This document shows positions 1 through 12,325 of a DNA stretch of 64,000 nucleotides, piece by piece. The DNA is from Cinclus cinclus (Eukaryota > Chordata > Aves > Passeriformes > Cinclidae). Position numbers and translations under genes: made by a program. The notes under the pieces are model-generated. The model was not told where the DNA came from and ran no database searches. It saw only the letters and a program-made list of their open reading frames with translations. The stretch spans positions 955,501 through 1,019,500 of the forward strand of contig NC_085084.1 of NCBI RefSeq assembly GCF_963662255.1, in the 5' to 3' direction. The number at the start of each line of letters is the position of its first letter. Within the stretch, counting starts at the first letter, position 1.

Positions 1-1899
1 AGAAATAAAAAAAATCCCTGCACTATTAGAATTTAGACATCATCCAGACAGATCACTGAAAGCATTTTCCCCAGACTGATAAAACAGATTATGATACATG
101 GCTGATTCTTTGGAACAGCTGATTAACTCCTCAAGATGGGCAGTTTTAATTTGTTCCAAAAGTTATGAGCAAAAAAAGCATTGCCACAACTGCAGGGTGA
201 GATTATTGAGGCCAGCAGATCCTGGATAACTTTACTTTTAAGGAGCCAAATTTATTGCTGGTATTTAAGGAAAGGAACCCAAACAAGAAAAAAACACAAA
301 CTACTTATAGATCTTTCTAGATGATAATACTCTCTCACATAGTGCAACAAGTCAAAATAATTTTAACAAATGGAATATTTTAAAATGCAGTGTGATACTG
401 CTGAGGACAAAAATGCACATATGCCAGTTCTGCCAAGAATTATATGATATATAATTTCATGAATTTGAGTATTCCCAGACTGCTCTGCTGGGGTGGGTGC
501 ATTGACAAACCATGGAGATTCCAAAAATATAATACAGTTCTTCCTACCAACACGAGTTATATAAACTCAGAGGGGGAAAAGATCCCCTTTAAAATTTTAT
601 TGTCAAAGTTTCTCAAGGCTATTGATGTTCACAAGCTGCATGTGCAGCTCTGGTGATGCTTCATTCTTCCATCACCATGTTTTCACAATCCGGGATAGTT
701 CTCAGGCTTCTGGCACTTCCCTGGATCTGTCCTGCTCAGATCCTTTTAACTTTTCAATTGCCCCACTTGCTGCACTGGAATTGAGGCTGGGTGTGAACAC
801 GTGCCAAATCCAGATAATTCTGCTGTTCTGATAGAGTTTGTGACTACCTCAGTGTTACAGGAAAGATGGGGAGCACGGGAGGAGGATCAGCACAGGGGGT
901 GGGTGATGGATCCTGGTGATGAGATGCGGCTGCTGGGAGAGGGGAGATAAAACAGGGAGAAACTCTGGAAAACTATAGGAGACTGTGTGAGCACTGAGGG
1001 GAGAGATGAGAGAGTTCAAAGGGGTTTAAAAAGAAACAAAATGTTCCAAGACTGACAGAAATACAGGTGCTGGTTCTGCACAGACCAGGCAGACCACAGC
1101 ACATCCTCTGGCTCCAGCTGTGCCATTCCACAGCTGGAATTGGGGATTTCTCATTCCCTGCACAAATTATAATCCCCAGTAACAATTCACAATCCCCAGT
1201 AATAAATCCCCAATTACAATTCACCCCAAAATGCCTTTAAAGAGGTGCTGGGGGATTCCTCCCTCCTCGTCTTCCTTCCCTCAAATGCTTTAACCAAATG
1301 CTGCATTTATTGTGTCTGGAATATAAACTATATTGTGTCTGGAATATAAAATATAAATATTTTTTAACAATGTGTCATACCATGATTTTACTTTAAATCT
1401 GGTCAATATTAACTGTGAACTGAAATAGTGCATCACAGAAATATTTTACAGCCTTACACTGCACCTTACAAATCCATTTTCTTTTCATGTGTAAGTAGTT
1501 CACCATTTCTGCTTCAAAATGCAGGAGATGCATGTTACTAATTTTCAATTTGTTGACTTTGCTTATTCTCACTTAACTAAGTAGTAAACTTTAACTTACA
1601 TTTATTTACACACAGTGGATATATATTTGTTATATATTAATATATAACCAATATAAAGATTCTTATATTCATATTTATTTTTATTTTCCTGCCTAGCATT
1701 ACTATTAGAGATAAATATTTATACAGGCAGAAAAATGAGGTTCTTTTTGCTCATGTGCCTTACTGTAATAATGCTCTCCTGAAGCATTAGGTCAACTCTA
1801 CTATGGCAAACAAGGCTAAAAATAATACTTGAGAATAATGCTGCCACTAGATGGCAAGGCAGGCTCGCATTACTTTGCAGGGCTGGGTTTGGGTTGGTT

Positions 1900-1918
1900 C
1901 CCCCCCCCCCCCCCCCCC
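1900..1918. repeat. Poly-C tract (19 C)
   Basis: Nineteen consecutive C residues follow GGTTTGGGTTGGTT and precede TTTATATAAGAGG. On the gene's strand this is a G19 run, able in principle to form G-quadruplex structure in the transcript. Its length is prone to sequencing error. Confidence 0.9.
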
Positions 1919-2454
1919 TTTATATAAGAGGAATATGTAACATTTGTATTTCAAACATGGTGTCGACACTTCTCTCCCATGCCATTCCAAGTTTATCTGG
2001 TGATCTGAAGTTGGTGAACGAAGCCAACCACTTGAAAAGCCCTTTAGAAAACACAGGCACCAAGGAAATAATGTTTAGTGGTAAATTGAAGAGATTTTAA
2101 CAAATGTGCTGAAAAAAGTAACGTGCTTAAAAGAAAGGGCGCTTCACTTATGTGTGAAAAGGTACAGACAAGTGTTAGAATTTGACTTTTAACAGAATTA
2201 CCAAATTAAACTAGTGAACTGTCAGCTGTAAACCAACCTGGTACCCCCACAGCTCCCAGCAGGGTCTCTCAGGTGAGTGCCTCTAAAGCCAGCCACGCTC
2301 CTCACACAGCCAAACCTTTGGACAGCCACGGAACAGAGTGGCTGAGGACAGCTGGGGTTTAATTAAACACACATTTAAATGTTCCTCCTAATTGCAGTGC
2401 AAGAGGAGCAGCCAGCTTCAGACTCTGGGCAGTGCTGGTGTCAGTAACTTGGAG

Positions 2455-2515
2455 AACCATGGCTGGGGTTGGAACAAAAGGGGCTTTAAGGTCCCTTCCA
2501 AACCATTCTATGCTG
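2455..2515 (+). mobile_element. CR1 LINE 3' tail fragment
   Basis: The stretch contains the characteristic avian CR1 3' terminal pattern on the plus strand: GGGGTTGGAA, then GGGGCTTTAAGGTCCCTTCC, then AAACCATTCTATG. Only the last 60 or so bases are recognisable. The 5' limit is uncertain because the preceding GC-richer sequence no longer resembles the consensus I know. It is a dead, strongly 5'-truncated copy inside an SSBP2 intron, in the orientation opposite to the gene. Confidence 0.7.
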
Positions 2516-5500
2516 CTCTGTTTTGAACTCTGCATTTAGGAGTGCTAACACTGTAAATTTAAGTAAAAGGCAAATAAAAACCTGTGAAATCAATAGTTTA
2601 CATTCTGTTTAAGAACTCCAAACAACATAATGAACACACACTCCAATACTTCCCTCTGCTCATTTGCTAACACCAAGATTGTCCACAAGGATCAGGTAAA
2701 TTGTCTGCAAATACATAAATGTAACACCTCTCAAATTGTTTAGTTGCATTAAAACATCAGTTAAGAGAGGAATGGAAATGGTCCTCAGTACCTGAAGAGC
2801 AGCAGTTGCACCTGCAAGACTGGTTGTGGAAACCTGAAATTCCCTGTAAATGAGTTTGTAAGAGCCTTGTAAAGCTGTGGCTGCTGACACTATACACATG
2901 CACTAACATTAGACCCAAAGGTAATTATTTATTATGATCTTACTCAGTCTTTCAGTGGTTCAGTTACTATGTCAGGGTCAGACACCAGGGATAAAGAGCA
3001 GGACATGCTGATATCCATGACTGGCCAGATGAAGAAACTAACAAATGCTATGGATTAAAAATGCCTAAAAATGACACAGAAAATGTCCCAAATTACTTTA
3101 TTTTATTATCACAGTAGCTAAGTGCCTTCCTCACACCTTAGCTCCATGTCCAGCATGTTACAGATGGGAAAACTGGAAAAAGGATGAGGGGTATTTCCAG
3201 ACTCAGGCTGGGGCTGGTTGGGCATTTCAAAAATGTATAAATAAAATCAACTCACCTCTATGCACTCTAGTATGGTTTCATGGTTTCTGTTGCCCAAAGC
3301 AGCTGTTTGGGTTATACTATTTGGAGTTAAAGAGTTCTGTATGGCTGAACTGTCGTGCCCCACACGTTCAAGTGTTGCTGCTAATGAACCCAGAGCAGGT
3401 TCAGTTTCTGCTTCACATTGAGTTATCTCCAAAGTCCCACTGCTGCTCAGACTGAGAGATTATGAGGACAAAAAGAATGTGTCTGTGAAATTAAAGCTAC
3501 ATTCAAACACAAACACACCAGTGGAGAAAACTGAGGCACGTCCTAACTCCACATAAACATTGACTTTTCAAATTTCACTTTTGACACTGCAAACAAATTG
3601 TCTTAAAAACCAAAAATCCCACAAACAAAACACCCAAACCTAATTTATTTGATGACCACAGCTGTGAACAACTCCACCAGCTTCACTGCACTGTGCTATT
3701 TTTCTGGACAGTCAGCACTGCAGTGACCATCATCCCTCACCTGAACTTCAGTATTAAAGTACAACTGCAGAGACAGACAAGACAAATTCGGCTGCTGGTT
3801 TCAGAACCTCTACCTGTGTAGACCACGCATGAAATGCCAAACCTAATGCTAATTAGGTTTGCTAATTAACATCAATGCTAATGATCTACCTGCATGAGCA
3901 AACCTCATTTTACAAAGAGCAGAGTTTTACCACATACTGAGAAACAACTCTGCTGTATTTTTGTACCTCCACATGTTATTTTCTAAAAATATTACATTAT
4001 TTTCTAAAAATAAAATATATTTATTTTCTTCTATAAAAAATAAACGTCTCAAAATCATGTTAGAGGTCAGAAGTGCCAACCAAAAGAGAAGCCTGTTAGT
4101 GTTTCCTCATTCCCAGCACATTTCCTCCCCTGGACTGTGACATTCCCCTGCTCTGATAAGAACCCACTGCAGCAGCAATGACCCCACTTTGCTCATGTCT
4201 TTGTGAGTGCTCAGTGCCCACTCAAAACACACTAAGAGGGGAGAAATTATTTTAAATCATCTGTGACCCCTGAGTTCTGCAAGCAGAGCTGGCAGGTGCT
4301 GGCTGTCAGCAGCTCCAGCTCAGCCCAACCCAAACAACTCCTGAAAGCAACAACAGGCGCCCTCATCATTCAGGGTGACCTTCCAGATAAATTTCGGGAT
4401 AAAGGAATTAAAACGTTGCGAGGCCTTTGTGGAGCAAAGTCTCAGTGCACTAAATATAGACACGGGCATCTCTCTCCTGCTCTGCCCATGTGCTCTGACT
4501 CTGGATAACAAACTGCTTGCTGCCATAATCCAGGAGTGAGGGACAGGTCTCAGCTCCAAACTGCTGGGTGGGGAAAAATGAGGGCTGCCAGCTCCCAGAC
4601 CAAGACAGAAGAAACTGTTTTCTGTGGTTTGTTTTACTTTGGGATCACAGGAATTGCAGGAGGGGATGCAGAAACAGCCTGTCCAGGTAAAGATCTACCA
4701 GAAACAGCAGCACCCAAGAGGGAAGGAGGAGGATTTCACCATGAGTTTCCCTTTCTTGCCTGTGATTTCAGCTGCATTTCACAGCAGCAGATGATGCCCC
4801 TCCAGTTTTTCAAGTTTCACACATGCAGGCTCTGTCTGCCACGGTGTTTTCTTGTCCTGGGGCGAGCTGACCTTGGTGAGGCTGAGCTGTGATGAAGGTT
4901 TCAGAGTCTGGCACCAAGTGCTGCCTGACAACACCCACTGCAGCAGCAGGGCTGTCTGCACTCACAGCCTCACACACCACTGGGGTGCAGCCCTCTGGAT
5001 TTTGGCTTAGCTCCCCTTTGCTGGGATTGCTCCCAAACACATCAACACAGCCACTACCACACCTGATTTCCAAACTTTCATGTATTCTTAAGCACACAGC
5101 TACAGCAAGGATTAATAACATCTTGAAAAATGTTCCTTTTCACTCTCAGGCCTCGCAAAAAGAGCAGGATGATGCTGGGGCTTCAAGTCACACTCAAGCC
5201 ACATACTGGCTTACAATGAGATTTTACCCACAGTCAATTTTCAATCTGGTTGTCTTTCTTACATCTTCAAAGATCTGGAGTGGCTAGAAGTCTATTCACG
5301 CTTCTAAAAACAAAACTCCCACATCCTCCTCCTGCAAAACCTTTAAAATAGTTACTCTCTCCTCTGTACTTCACACACTTGTCCTGTCTGTGCACCTTCC
5401 CCATCCTAGTAGTCATCATAGACATAGTCATCATAGACAATAACAAAAAAGTTAATTCCACTCACATCACAACTGAAGTGGGAGGCTAAAGTAAAAAAAA

Positions 5501-6388
5501 AAAAAGGATTTATATAATCTAAAAATTACGACAAAACTCATGTGCAAAAGAGCCTACCTAACCAGTTGTTCAATGCACCAAAAGCAGAAATAAATTAATT
5601 AATGAGTTCTGTCACCTCCCAAGAATTTTGTGACTGGCAGCAGCCAGATATTTTCTAATTCACTTCCAAGTGTCTTTTATGTATTACAAATCAAGCCTCC
5701 ACTTGCCAGTGTGGAGGAAAACAACTGAATTTTGGTGAGGAGGAGATGTAAACCCAGGCTGAGAGCAGTGCAGCCTTGGGTCACAAACACCAAATGCACT
5801 AAAATGTCATTTCTTCCACCATCACATCCTGTGCTGGTTCTGCCCAAACAGCTAAATGGGTGTTTAGCTCCACATAGGGAAAAACCAAACAGAAGCAGCA
5901 CATGGTCTAAATCCCTGACTTAACTTTTTTAAGCACTGAGGTTGAGATCTTCAAGGTGCAGAGTGATGCTCAGTGGGACATTCTGCATTGCCTAGGCTGA
6001 ATTCCCACAAAAACTAAAGAATCTGGCCCATGGCCTTAGCACAGAGCTGAACATAACCAACAATGTTCTGACTTTAAAATTTCCATGGAATGTTATGTGT
6101 ATTATCAGAAGAAAATATTTTAACACTGCACCCAAGCACTTTCTATCTGTGCTAAACAACTGGCACCATTTCTTGTTCTGTGCAGTACTATTTCATAAAT
6201 TAAATATTCGTCAGTCAGGTCCCTTTCTTCCCACCTGTCCACTTCTGTTTTACAATAAACTCTCAAATATTGCACCACACAGTGAGACATAGTTCAGAAC
6301 AGGACCTTTTCTACAGACTTGCAAACAGTATTACAGAGGATTTTCTGTCCTAAAATTCCTGTAATCATATTTTTTTTTTTCTGAATAC

Positions 6389-6478
6389 CTGAAAAAACCC
6401 CGGTGGTACTGGACCTACTGGCATGCCATCTCCTGGGGGAATGTTTCCTAGCACTGGGCTGGGAGCTGCTGCAGCACT
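6389..6478 (-). CDS. SSBP2: SSBP2 internal coding exon: start of proline-rich region (90 bp)
   Basis: The next SSBP2 exon is exactly 30 codons, phase 0 at both ends. On the minus strand it follows a strong acceptor (CCCTTTGTTCTTTTCAG) and ends at CAG|GTATTC. The peptide starts [15 protein letters not shown] and ends [15 protein letters not shown], continuing directly from ..AFHDY of the upstream exon. From family knowledge this is the start of the proline/glycine-rich region, roughly residues 95-124, linked to transcriptional activation. The GDGMPVGPV wording matches SSBP2 as I know it; SSBP3 has an NDGMPGGPI-type and SSBP4 a GDAMPGGPV-type sequence, which supports the paralogue call. The donor departs from consensus at +4 and +5 and is followed by an A run, so this in-frame exon could be skipped without shifting the frame. 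The following exon (PFMSPRYPGG.. in the family) was not found in 1-6388, so it lies outside the window. Confidence 0.93.
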
Positions 6479-8510
6479 CTGAAAAGAACAAAGGGAGAAT
6501 AAACCTTTGTCATTGCATGGTAGGCATTAAACCCCCCCCCAAAAAAATCCCCAAACCTGACCAAAGTGCAGAAAGTATGTCATTATGCCATTGTTTCATC
6601 TGAAGGTAAATTAAAATTGTTGAGCCTTTTGTCTATACAAGTACCATGATTTGTTGAAACAACAAATGTATGCTGAGGGGAAGGGTGCCAGACATTGCAC
6701 ATGCCAATTAGACAAATCCTGACTAAATTTTAAAAATGTTGTATCTGAGTGTCTCCACATGCACCAGTGTGAATGTAACTTCCATACTTCTTGTCCTATG
6801 AACAGTCTCACACATGCACAAGGATATACACAGAGCATTAAGAAAGTAATTTATGCATTTTAACAGCAATTTCTAAGCACTTTAAAGATAATTTAAGCAG
6901 CCTGTAATATTTTTCCAGAACAACAACAAGCTTCAAAACAGGGCTTTGTTATAAACAGTACAAGAAGGGATGCTCATGATTCTGCTGGTAATGCTCAAGA
7001 TTTTACCAACCCCAAAAATAACCACCATGACAAATTAGAAGAATTCAGGTTACGTTTTTGGAAGGGAAAAGAAAAAAGGGATTTCTAAGGAGTGAATCAG
7101 AGGATGAAATTAGTTACCTTTGCAAATCCTTCAGCTGGAATAAGCGAGTAAAGAATATTGCTCCTGGCAATATACACGCAGGAGATTGTCACAGAAAAGA
7201 GAAGCCAAACTGCTTCTGTTGTCATGTGTTGGAACCTCAATTACTTTTAATTTCTAGCATTCTTCCTTCCTGCAATGTGTTCCTGTAGAGCATGAGGCTG
7301 AATCACCTATAAATGCTCAAATTCTTGTGTGGAAGTACTGGAGCACACAGAATGCTCCCAGAGCCACTGGCAGGTTACTAATGACCTGCCAAAGCCTGCT
7401 CTGCAAAGCACACAGATATTAAATTATCACTCTATTTATTGTGCACTCGCACTCGATAGCCTAAAGATGCAGATCTGGAAATTGCATTTCCAGGTGTTTG
7501 GCACAATACCTAGGAAAGGAAAGAATAATGCTGGAAAGATCTGAAAACTGGCACAAAAGGAGGGATGACCTTATTCAAGCAAGCAGAAAGGAAACACTCA
7601 GTTAATCACCGCAGATTTCTTCAACGGCTTAAGCTGTGTTTTAGAATTAAAGTTCTGAACAACTAGCAGTAACATATTTAGCATCCAAGCTCAATGTTCT
7701 TTGGAAAAGCCTGGAATGTATCACTGAAATATAAAGTCTGTAAAAGGTGCTGGCTTTCAAAACAAGTGCAAGGCTTTGATTCACAAAAAAAAAAAATAAA
7801 TCCTCTAATAAAGGGTATTATTTATGCAAGGAGCAGTGCTAAAATACTGTAGAATTGCAGCTGACAGGGAAAGCCAGCCAGGTGAGCTGGATGCAGCAAA
7901 CACTTTGGAATCATAACCACAAATTGTGCAGGGAGAGGCCACCACGAAGCAGCCAGAGCAGCCTGGGAAGCTGTGGCCAAAAAAGGTGGTGCTCTGCCAG
8001 CCACTGTCACTCATGTCAAATAATTATTTTTGTATGATCTCTGTTTTCAAAGGAAAAAGGGAGTAAAAGCTGTTGGTTTGTTGTTGTTTGGGATTTTTTA
8101 AGGAAATATGAGCTCTTTAAGCATCAGTGTGCAATAAAGCCATGGCAGGCACTGTCTGAGTGGAGCACGTGGGATGCACTTCTGCAGGTACGGGTTTTCT
8201 GGAAGAAGGATGACAACAGCAGCACCACAGATGGAGAAAATCGATGACGTTAAAAGCCTGAGCATCTCCAAATGCTCCAAAGAGCCTGAGCTGCAGTGGC
8301 TGACCAAGGAGGAGCAGAACATTAAAGGGGCACTGATGGGCTTCACTGCAGCACCATCATCCCCCTCACTGGCCCTGGGATGTGTCCCATGTCCCCTGCC
8401 AGGTCCTTGGGGTCACAGGGCAGGGAACAGCCCCTTGGGATGAAGAGTTCCCACAGGGATACAGCACCCTGCTGCTGACACTTCATGCTCGTTCCCGCTT
8501 TGAAAATTAT

Positions 8511-8541
<31 letters not shown>

Positions 8542-8545
8542 AAAC
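8511..8545. repeat. (TAAA)n microsatellite
   Basis: Eight to nine copies of TAAA on the plus strand, preceded by AAAATTATTAAAAA. No element is recognisable next to it that would mark it as a LINE tail. Confidence 0.9.
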
Positions 8546-10570
8546 AACCCAGCAAATTTAATTTAAAAACCCAGCAATTTTAATTTTAAAATAGAGGGGA
8601 AGATAATGACTATTCCAAAATGGAGAGAGAAAAGGATTACAGCTGTAACTGGTAACCATTTGCTGTCCTAAAAAGGCTTTGTAAGAAATATACCTAAAAA
8701 TCACATTTTCACAGTTATCTTGTAGGGGTGGGACTTTTCCCCCTATTCCTGCATCTCCCCTGGCCCTGGTAGCAGTGGAGCCCAGCCCCGTTCCCTGGTG
8801 AATCATCACTGGATGTGCTGGTTTGATTTTTAGGGGATGGCCAGTGTGTGAGGCTCGATGACCCTCCCAGGTCACAAACACCTGTGCAGACCCCCCTGCC
8901 CTGTGCCAGGACACTGACAGCTGCAGGGCCATTCCAAAAGGAATTCTGCAAGGATTCTGCAGTTACACACTCTCAGGTGTCACAGAAACCTCCATTTCTA
9001 CCCTTCATTATTCAGTGCACTGGGTTTGTTGTTTTGGTTTTTTTTCCTGTTTTTGTGTTTGTTTGGCATTTTCTTCCCTGATGGGCAATGAAGTCCCAAA
9101 GCCAGAAATAAAGTATTTTCAGTGTTTTTTGGTATATTACATTTTCTAGCTTATGCTAAATAATGAATCTTTTAAGAACTTCTACCAGGTAGATCAATAA
9201 ACAAACCTGCAACTGCTGCATGGAAATATTCTTGTTTATTCCATCCTGATGAATTATTCATTCTTTTTCCACAGTCCCATAGCAAACCATGGCCTCCGTT
9301 TGCATGCCTTACAAGATGTTCATCATTTATAGTTCCATCAGTTTGACATTTTAAATATTTGCAAATTGCTTTCCCTGCTTTTCATAAAAAGATGAAATCG
9401 GAAAATTTAGATGGTATAAACTCTTTGTAAAGTAGCTTACCTCCTTAAAAATGGAAATCTGTATTTGCTTTTGTAACTAAAATAATGAATTTATACTAAT
9501 GAATTTATACTAATTTACAATTATTAATTAAAACTGTGTACTTCAGTGAAATTTATTATGGTCATTCCCTCTCTGCCCAAGCTACCCTTGGCAGTGCAAA
9601 AATAGATTATTATAGTAACTAATAAAATTGGCTATGGTTTAGGATGGCTTTTACAATAAAGAAATTATAAAGTAAATAAAATGCAAAGTAAAATCATTTA
9701 GCTATTCCACTAGTATAGTATCTGAAGTATAAAAATCCACAGATAAATCTGCAATGCTCATTTTTTGAGGCCATCCCAAGAAGTGGCTGATGAGGGAAGC
9801 TTACAAAGACTTTAATTTGAACCCAAGGAATGCTACAAAGAAATCACTTCTTCACTTTATACAAATCCTCACCCGGCTCTTTCTTTCACCTAGACATTCA
9901 ATTTCAGGTTATTTTGCTTACAGTAAGACTTCCTTATTTTCATCCAAAGTAAGCAGTTTACCACATGTTAGTACATTTGTCCACTCAAGGGAGATTTTAA
10001 GAAGTCTCACTGATGGCAGATGATGTAATCTACTGGATGGTGGAGGGGAGGAGTTGGACCCCACAAATAAAAGTGCTGGGCACCCAACTCCCTCATCACC
10101 TCACCCTTCTCCCTAAATCTACTCTTATCACTCAGCAATATAATATTTTGTATATTCATACCAGCAACCAAAGCACGCTGTCTCCAGACAAAGATATTCT
10201 GCCACGGATGGTACAGACACAGAGTCAGCTGAACCAGAGCAGAAAGGATCAACATCTCAGGGTACTTTTATACACACTGGTATTGGGTTAATCAAACAAA
10301 TTGAGCAGTGAATGTGGAATGTGAAGGAAGGACAATGCAGGGAAACCACAGCCATGTTTGAAATGCTGGTGAGAGCAGCACAATCAGAAGGAAAATAAAA
10401 AAAAAAAAGTAAAAAATTTAGGCTGCTTCCTTTATTTTTTTCCTTCTTAAAACTTTTTTTTTTTTTTTAATTATTTTCTCTCTTTCTCCTTTTCTTTTCT
10501 GGGTACAGGGATAAATATCCAGTACATTAACTCAGGAAATTACGTGAGGTAAGGAAGTTAAATGTAGGGG

Positions 10571-10624
10571 GTTTTTTTGTTTTGTTGTGTTTTGTTTGTT
10601 TGTTTGTTTGTTTGTTTGTTTTTC
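10571..10624. repeat. (GTTT)n microsatellite with T/G-rich lead-in
   Basis: A T/G-rich stretch (GTTTTTTTGTTTTGTTGTG) passes into about eight copies of GTTT. It lies about 100 bp from a long T run near 10453-10468 and an A-rich run near 10397, giving a locally low-complexity zone at 10390-10625. Confidence 0.9.
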
Positions 10625-12118
10625 CCCTGGAAACCAAATGATGGATGATTACTATTTCCAGTCATATTTACCAAATGTTTAATTTCTGGTCATTGATAGC
10701 TTTGAAGTGGCAGACATACTGCAGCCACTGCCATAAAAAAAATACCAAATTTCCTTTTGTAAACACTTCAACTTGTAACGTACCAAGTGTTTCTAAGACA
10801 TCAGCTGGTTCCTCTAACAGACCTTCCCTACTTGCACCCATCACAAATTAAAGAAGTATTAAAGGAACTACACTGATTAACCACTAGCAACCTCCTGGAT
10901 TTCTCCAAGATGGAACATAAGACTACTCATCACTCTGAACTACAATAAATACAATTTTAAAAACTCCCAGCACTTTAAATAAGTGTCTGTGCCTTTTACA
11001 AAGCCTTTGAACACTTGGCTGTACATCAAGAAGCCAAAACCCCCAGACTGAGCAGCCTTGATTTACTCAACACAGACTGGAAGGTCATGCTCAAAAAAGG
11101 TGGGTTCATCACACTGAAAGAGGCAGGTAATTTGAAAGATCTGGATCATGAGACCTAATTAAATCCTGGCATAGCTCCACTGATATATATTTGTCTAAAC
11201 TGCTTAATTTCTGTTGTGTAACAGGAAGGCATTCACATGACAGCACAAGTCTGAGAAGTGCAATTGTGGAAGGTCATTCCTTACAACTTCCCAGTTTTCC
11301 TCTGACCCCAGCTCCCTATGGTATTCATCTAGTATTTTATTTCTCTTCATTCCATCTTATTTATGGGTAACACAAAGAACAATAAAAATAATGACCGCCA
11401 TCAATGCAGACGAAAAAAAATCATATCTAATCATTTTCTTGGAAAACACAAAAAGCAGCAGACATGGACAGTTAGGGATGAGCAGACCTGTGGATGATGG
11501 TGGTGATGATGAGGATGATGATGATTGTGGTGCCCTCTGAGACTTCACCCATCCTTCCTCCCCAATAAATAATTCTACCCCCAAACCCACCTCACTCCAG
11601 CAAAAGCTTCCCCATATCTGAAGTGGGATCAGAGTTTGGATCCCAGTGCCCAGTCTGGGGATTTCATCCTGCTTAGCTGAGACAGAGAAATTGCATTACA
11701 GTGCTGAAAACTGGCTACTGGGTTGGAATATAAATTAATTTTGAGAAAAGCTTTGTTATCAGTGAATAAAAGGGCCTCAAATTCCTGTAAAGAGACAGCA
11801 TTTCCATCCCATCTCTCAGCTGCTGCCTCTTGGATTATTTAGAACTTAACTTCCAGACAAGATTTTCTCAAAATTATGATTATAGAGAAAAGTTATTTAA
11901 AAGAGACCTTCATTATTGTCCAGAAGTTAATAAAATAAGAACTATGAATAGGTATCAATGGACTGTTAAGTGACAAAAAGGTGCAAGAGCGATTTGTGTT
12001 GTAGATATGTAAATAAACCAATGCTATTCTTTTGACTATCTGCCCATTCTTTTGAGTTATTTTTTTTTCCAAAACAGGCCTGTACTGAAAAGCAGATTAC
12101 CCATCTTACCCCAGTTAG

Positions 12119-12325
12119 AGAATCACAGAACCACAGACTGAGCCAGATTGGGAAAGACCTTTGAGCTCAAGTCCAACCTCCTCATCAACTACACCAAAGC
12201 TCTGAGTGCCACATCCAGTCTGTTTTCAAATCCCTGCAGGGATGGTGACTCCTCCACCTCCCTGTGCACCCATCCCAGTGCCCAGCCACTCTTTCTGGGA
12301 AGTTCTTTGTGAGGATCAGAACTGA
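12119..12325 (-). mobile_element. CR1 LINE 3' fragment (reversed)
   Basis: Reading left to right it begins AGAATCACAGAACCACAGA and GGGAAAGACCT, followed by AAGTCCAACCTC, CTGAGTGCCACATCCAGTC, AATCCCTGCAGGGATGGTGAC and TCCACCTCCCTG. This is the reverse complement of the usual 3' end of an avian CR1 element. It is a 5'-truncated, non-coding copy of about 200 bp in the same orientation as SSBP2. Its left edge is well defined by the 3' terminal motif; its right edge near 12325 fades into a GC-rich, CpG-containing stretch. Confidence 0.8.

Larger units (their letters stand above)
1..6388 (-). other. SSBP2: Start of the next SSBP2 intron (partial)
   Basis: Sequence downstream of the 90-bp exon on the minus strand, starting GTATTCAG and then an A run. 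No SSBP2 exon for the next proline-rich segment is recognisable here on the minus strand. The stretch holds a CR1 3' tail near 2455-2515, a poly-C tract, short tandem duplications, AT-rich DNA and two splice-bounded candidate exons discussed in the findings. The rather GC-rich part around 4260-5130 has several open frames on both strands that I cannot assign to any protein. Confidence 0.85.

Noticed and set aside
4263..5287. Cluster of overlapping open frames on both strands in a GC-richer stretch
   Set aside because: Frames overlap on both strands, none resembles a known protein, and the higher GC alone explains fewer stops.
5411..5510. Strong acceptor-like T13 tract on the minus strand followed by a frame ending VYDDYVYDDY-stop, resembling a terminal exon
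   Set aside because: Spliced from the phase-0 SSBP2 exon it would stop after seven codons in another frame, and the YDDY repeat comes from a 15-bp tandem duplication. No other support.
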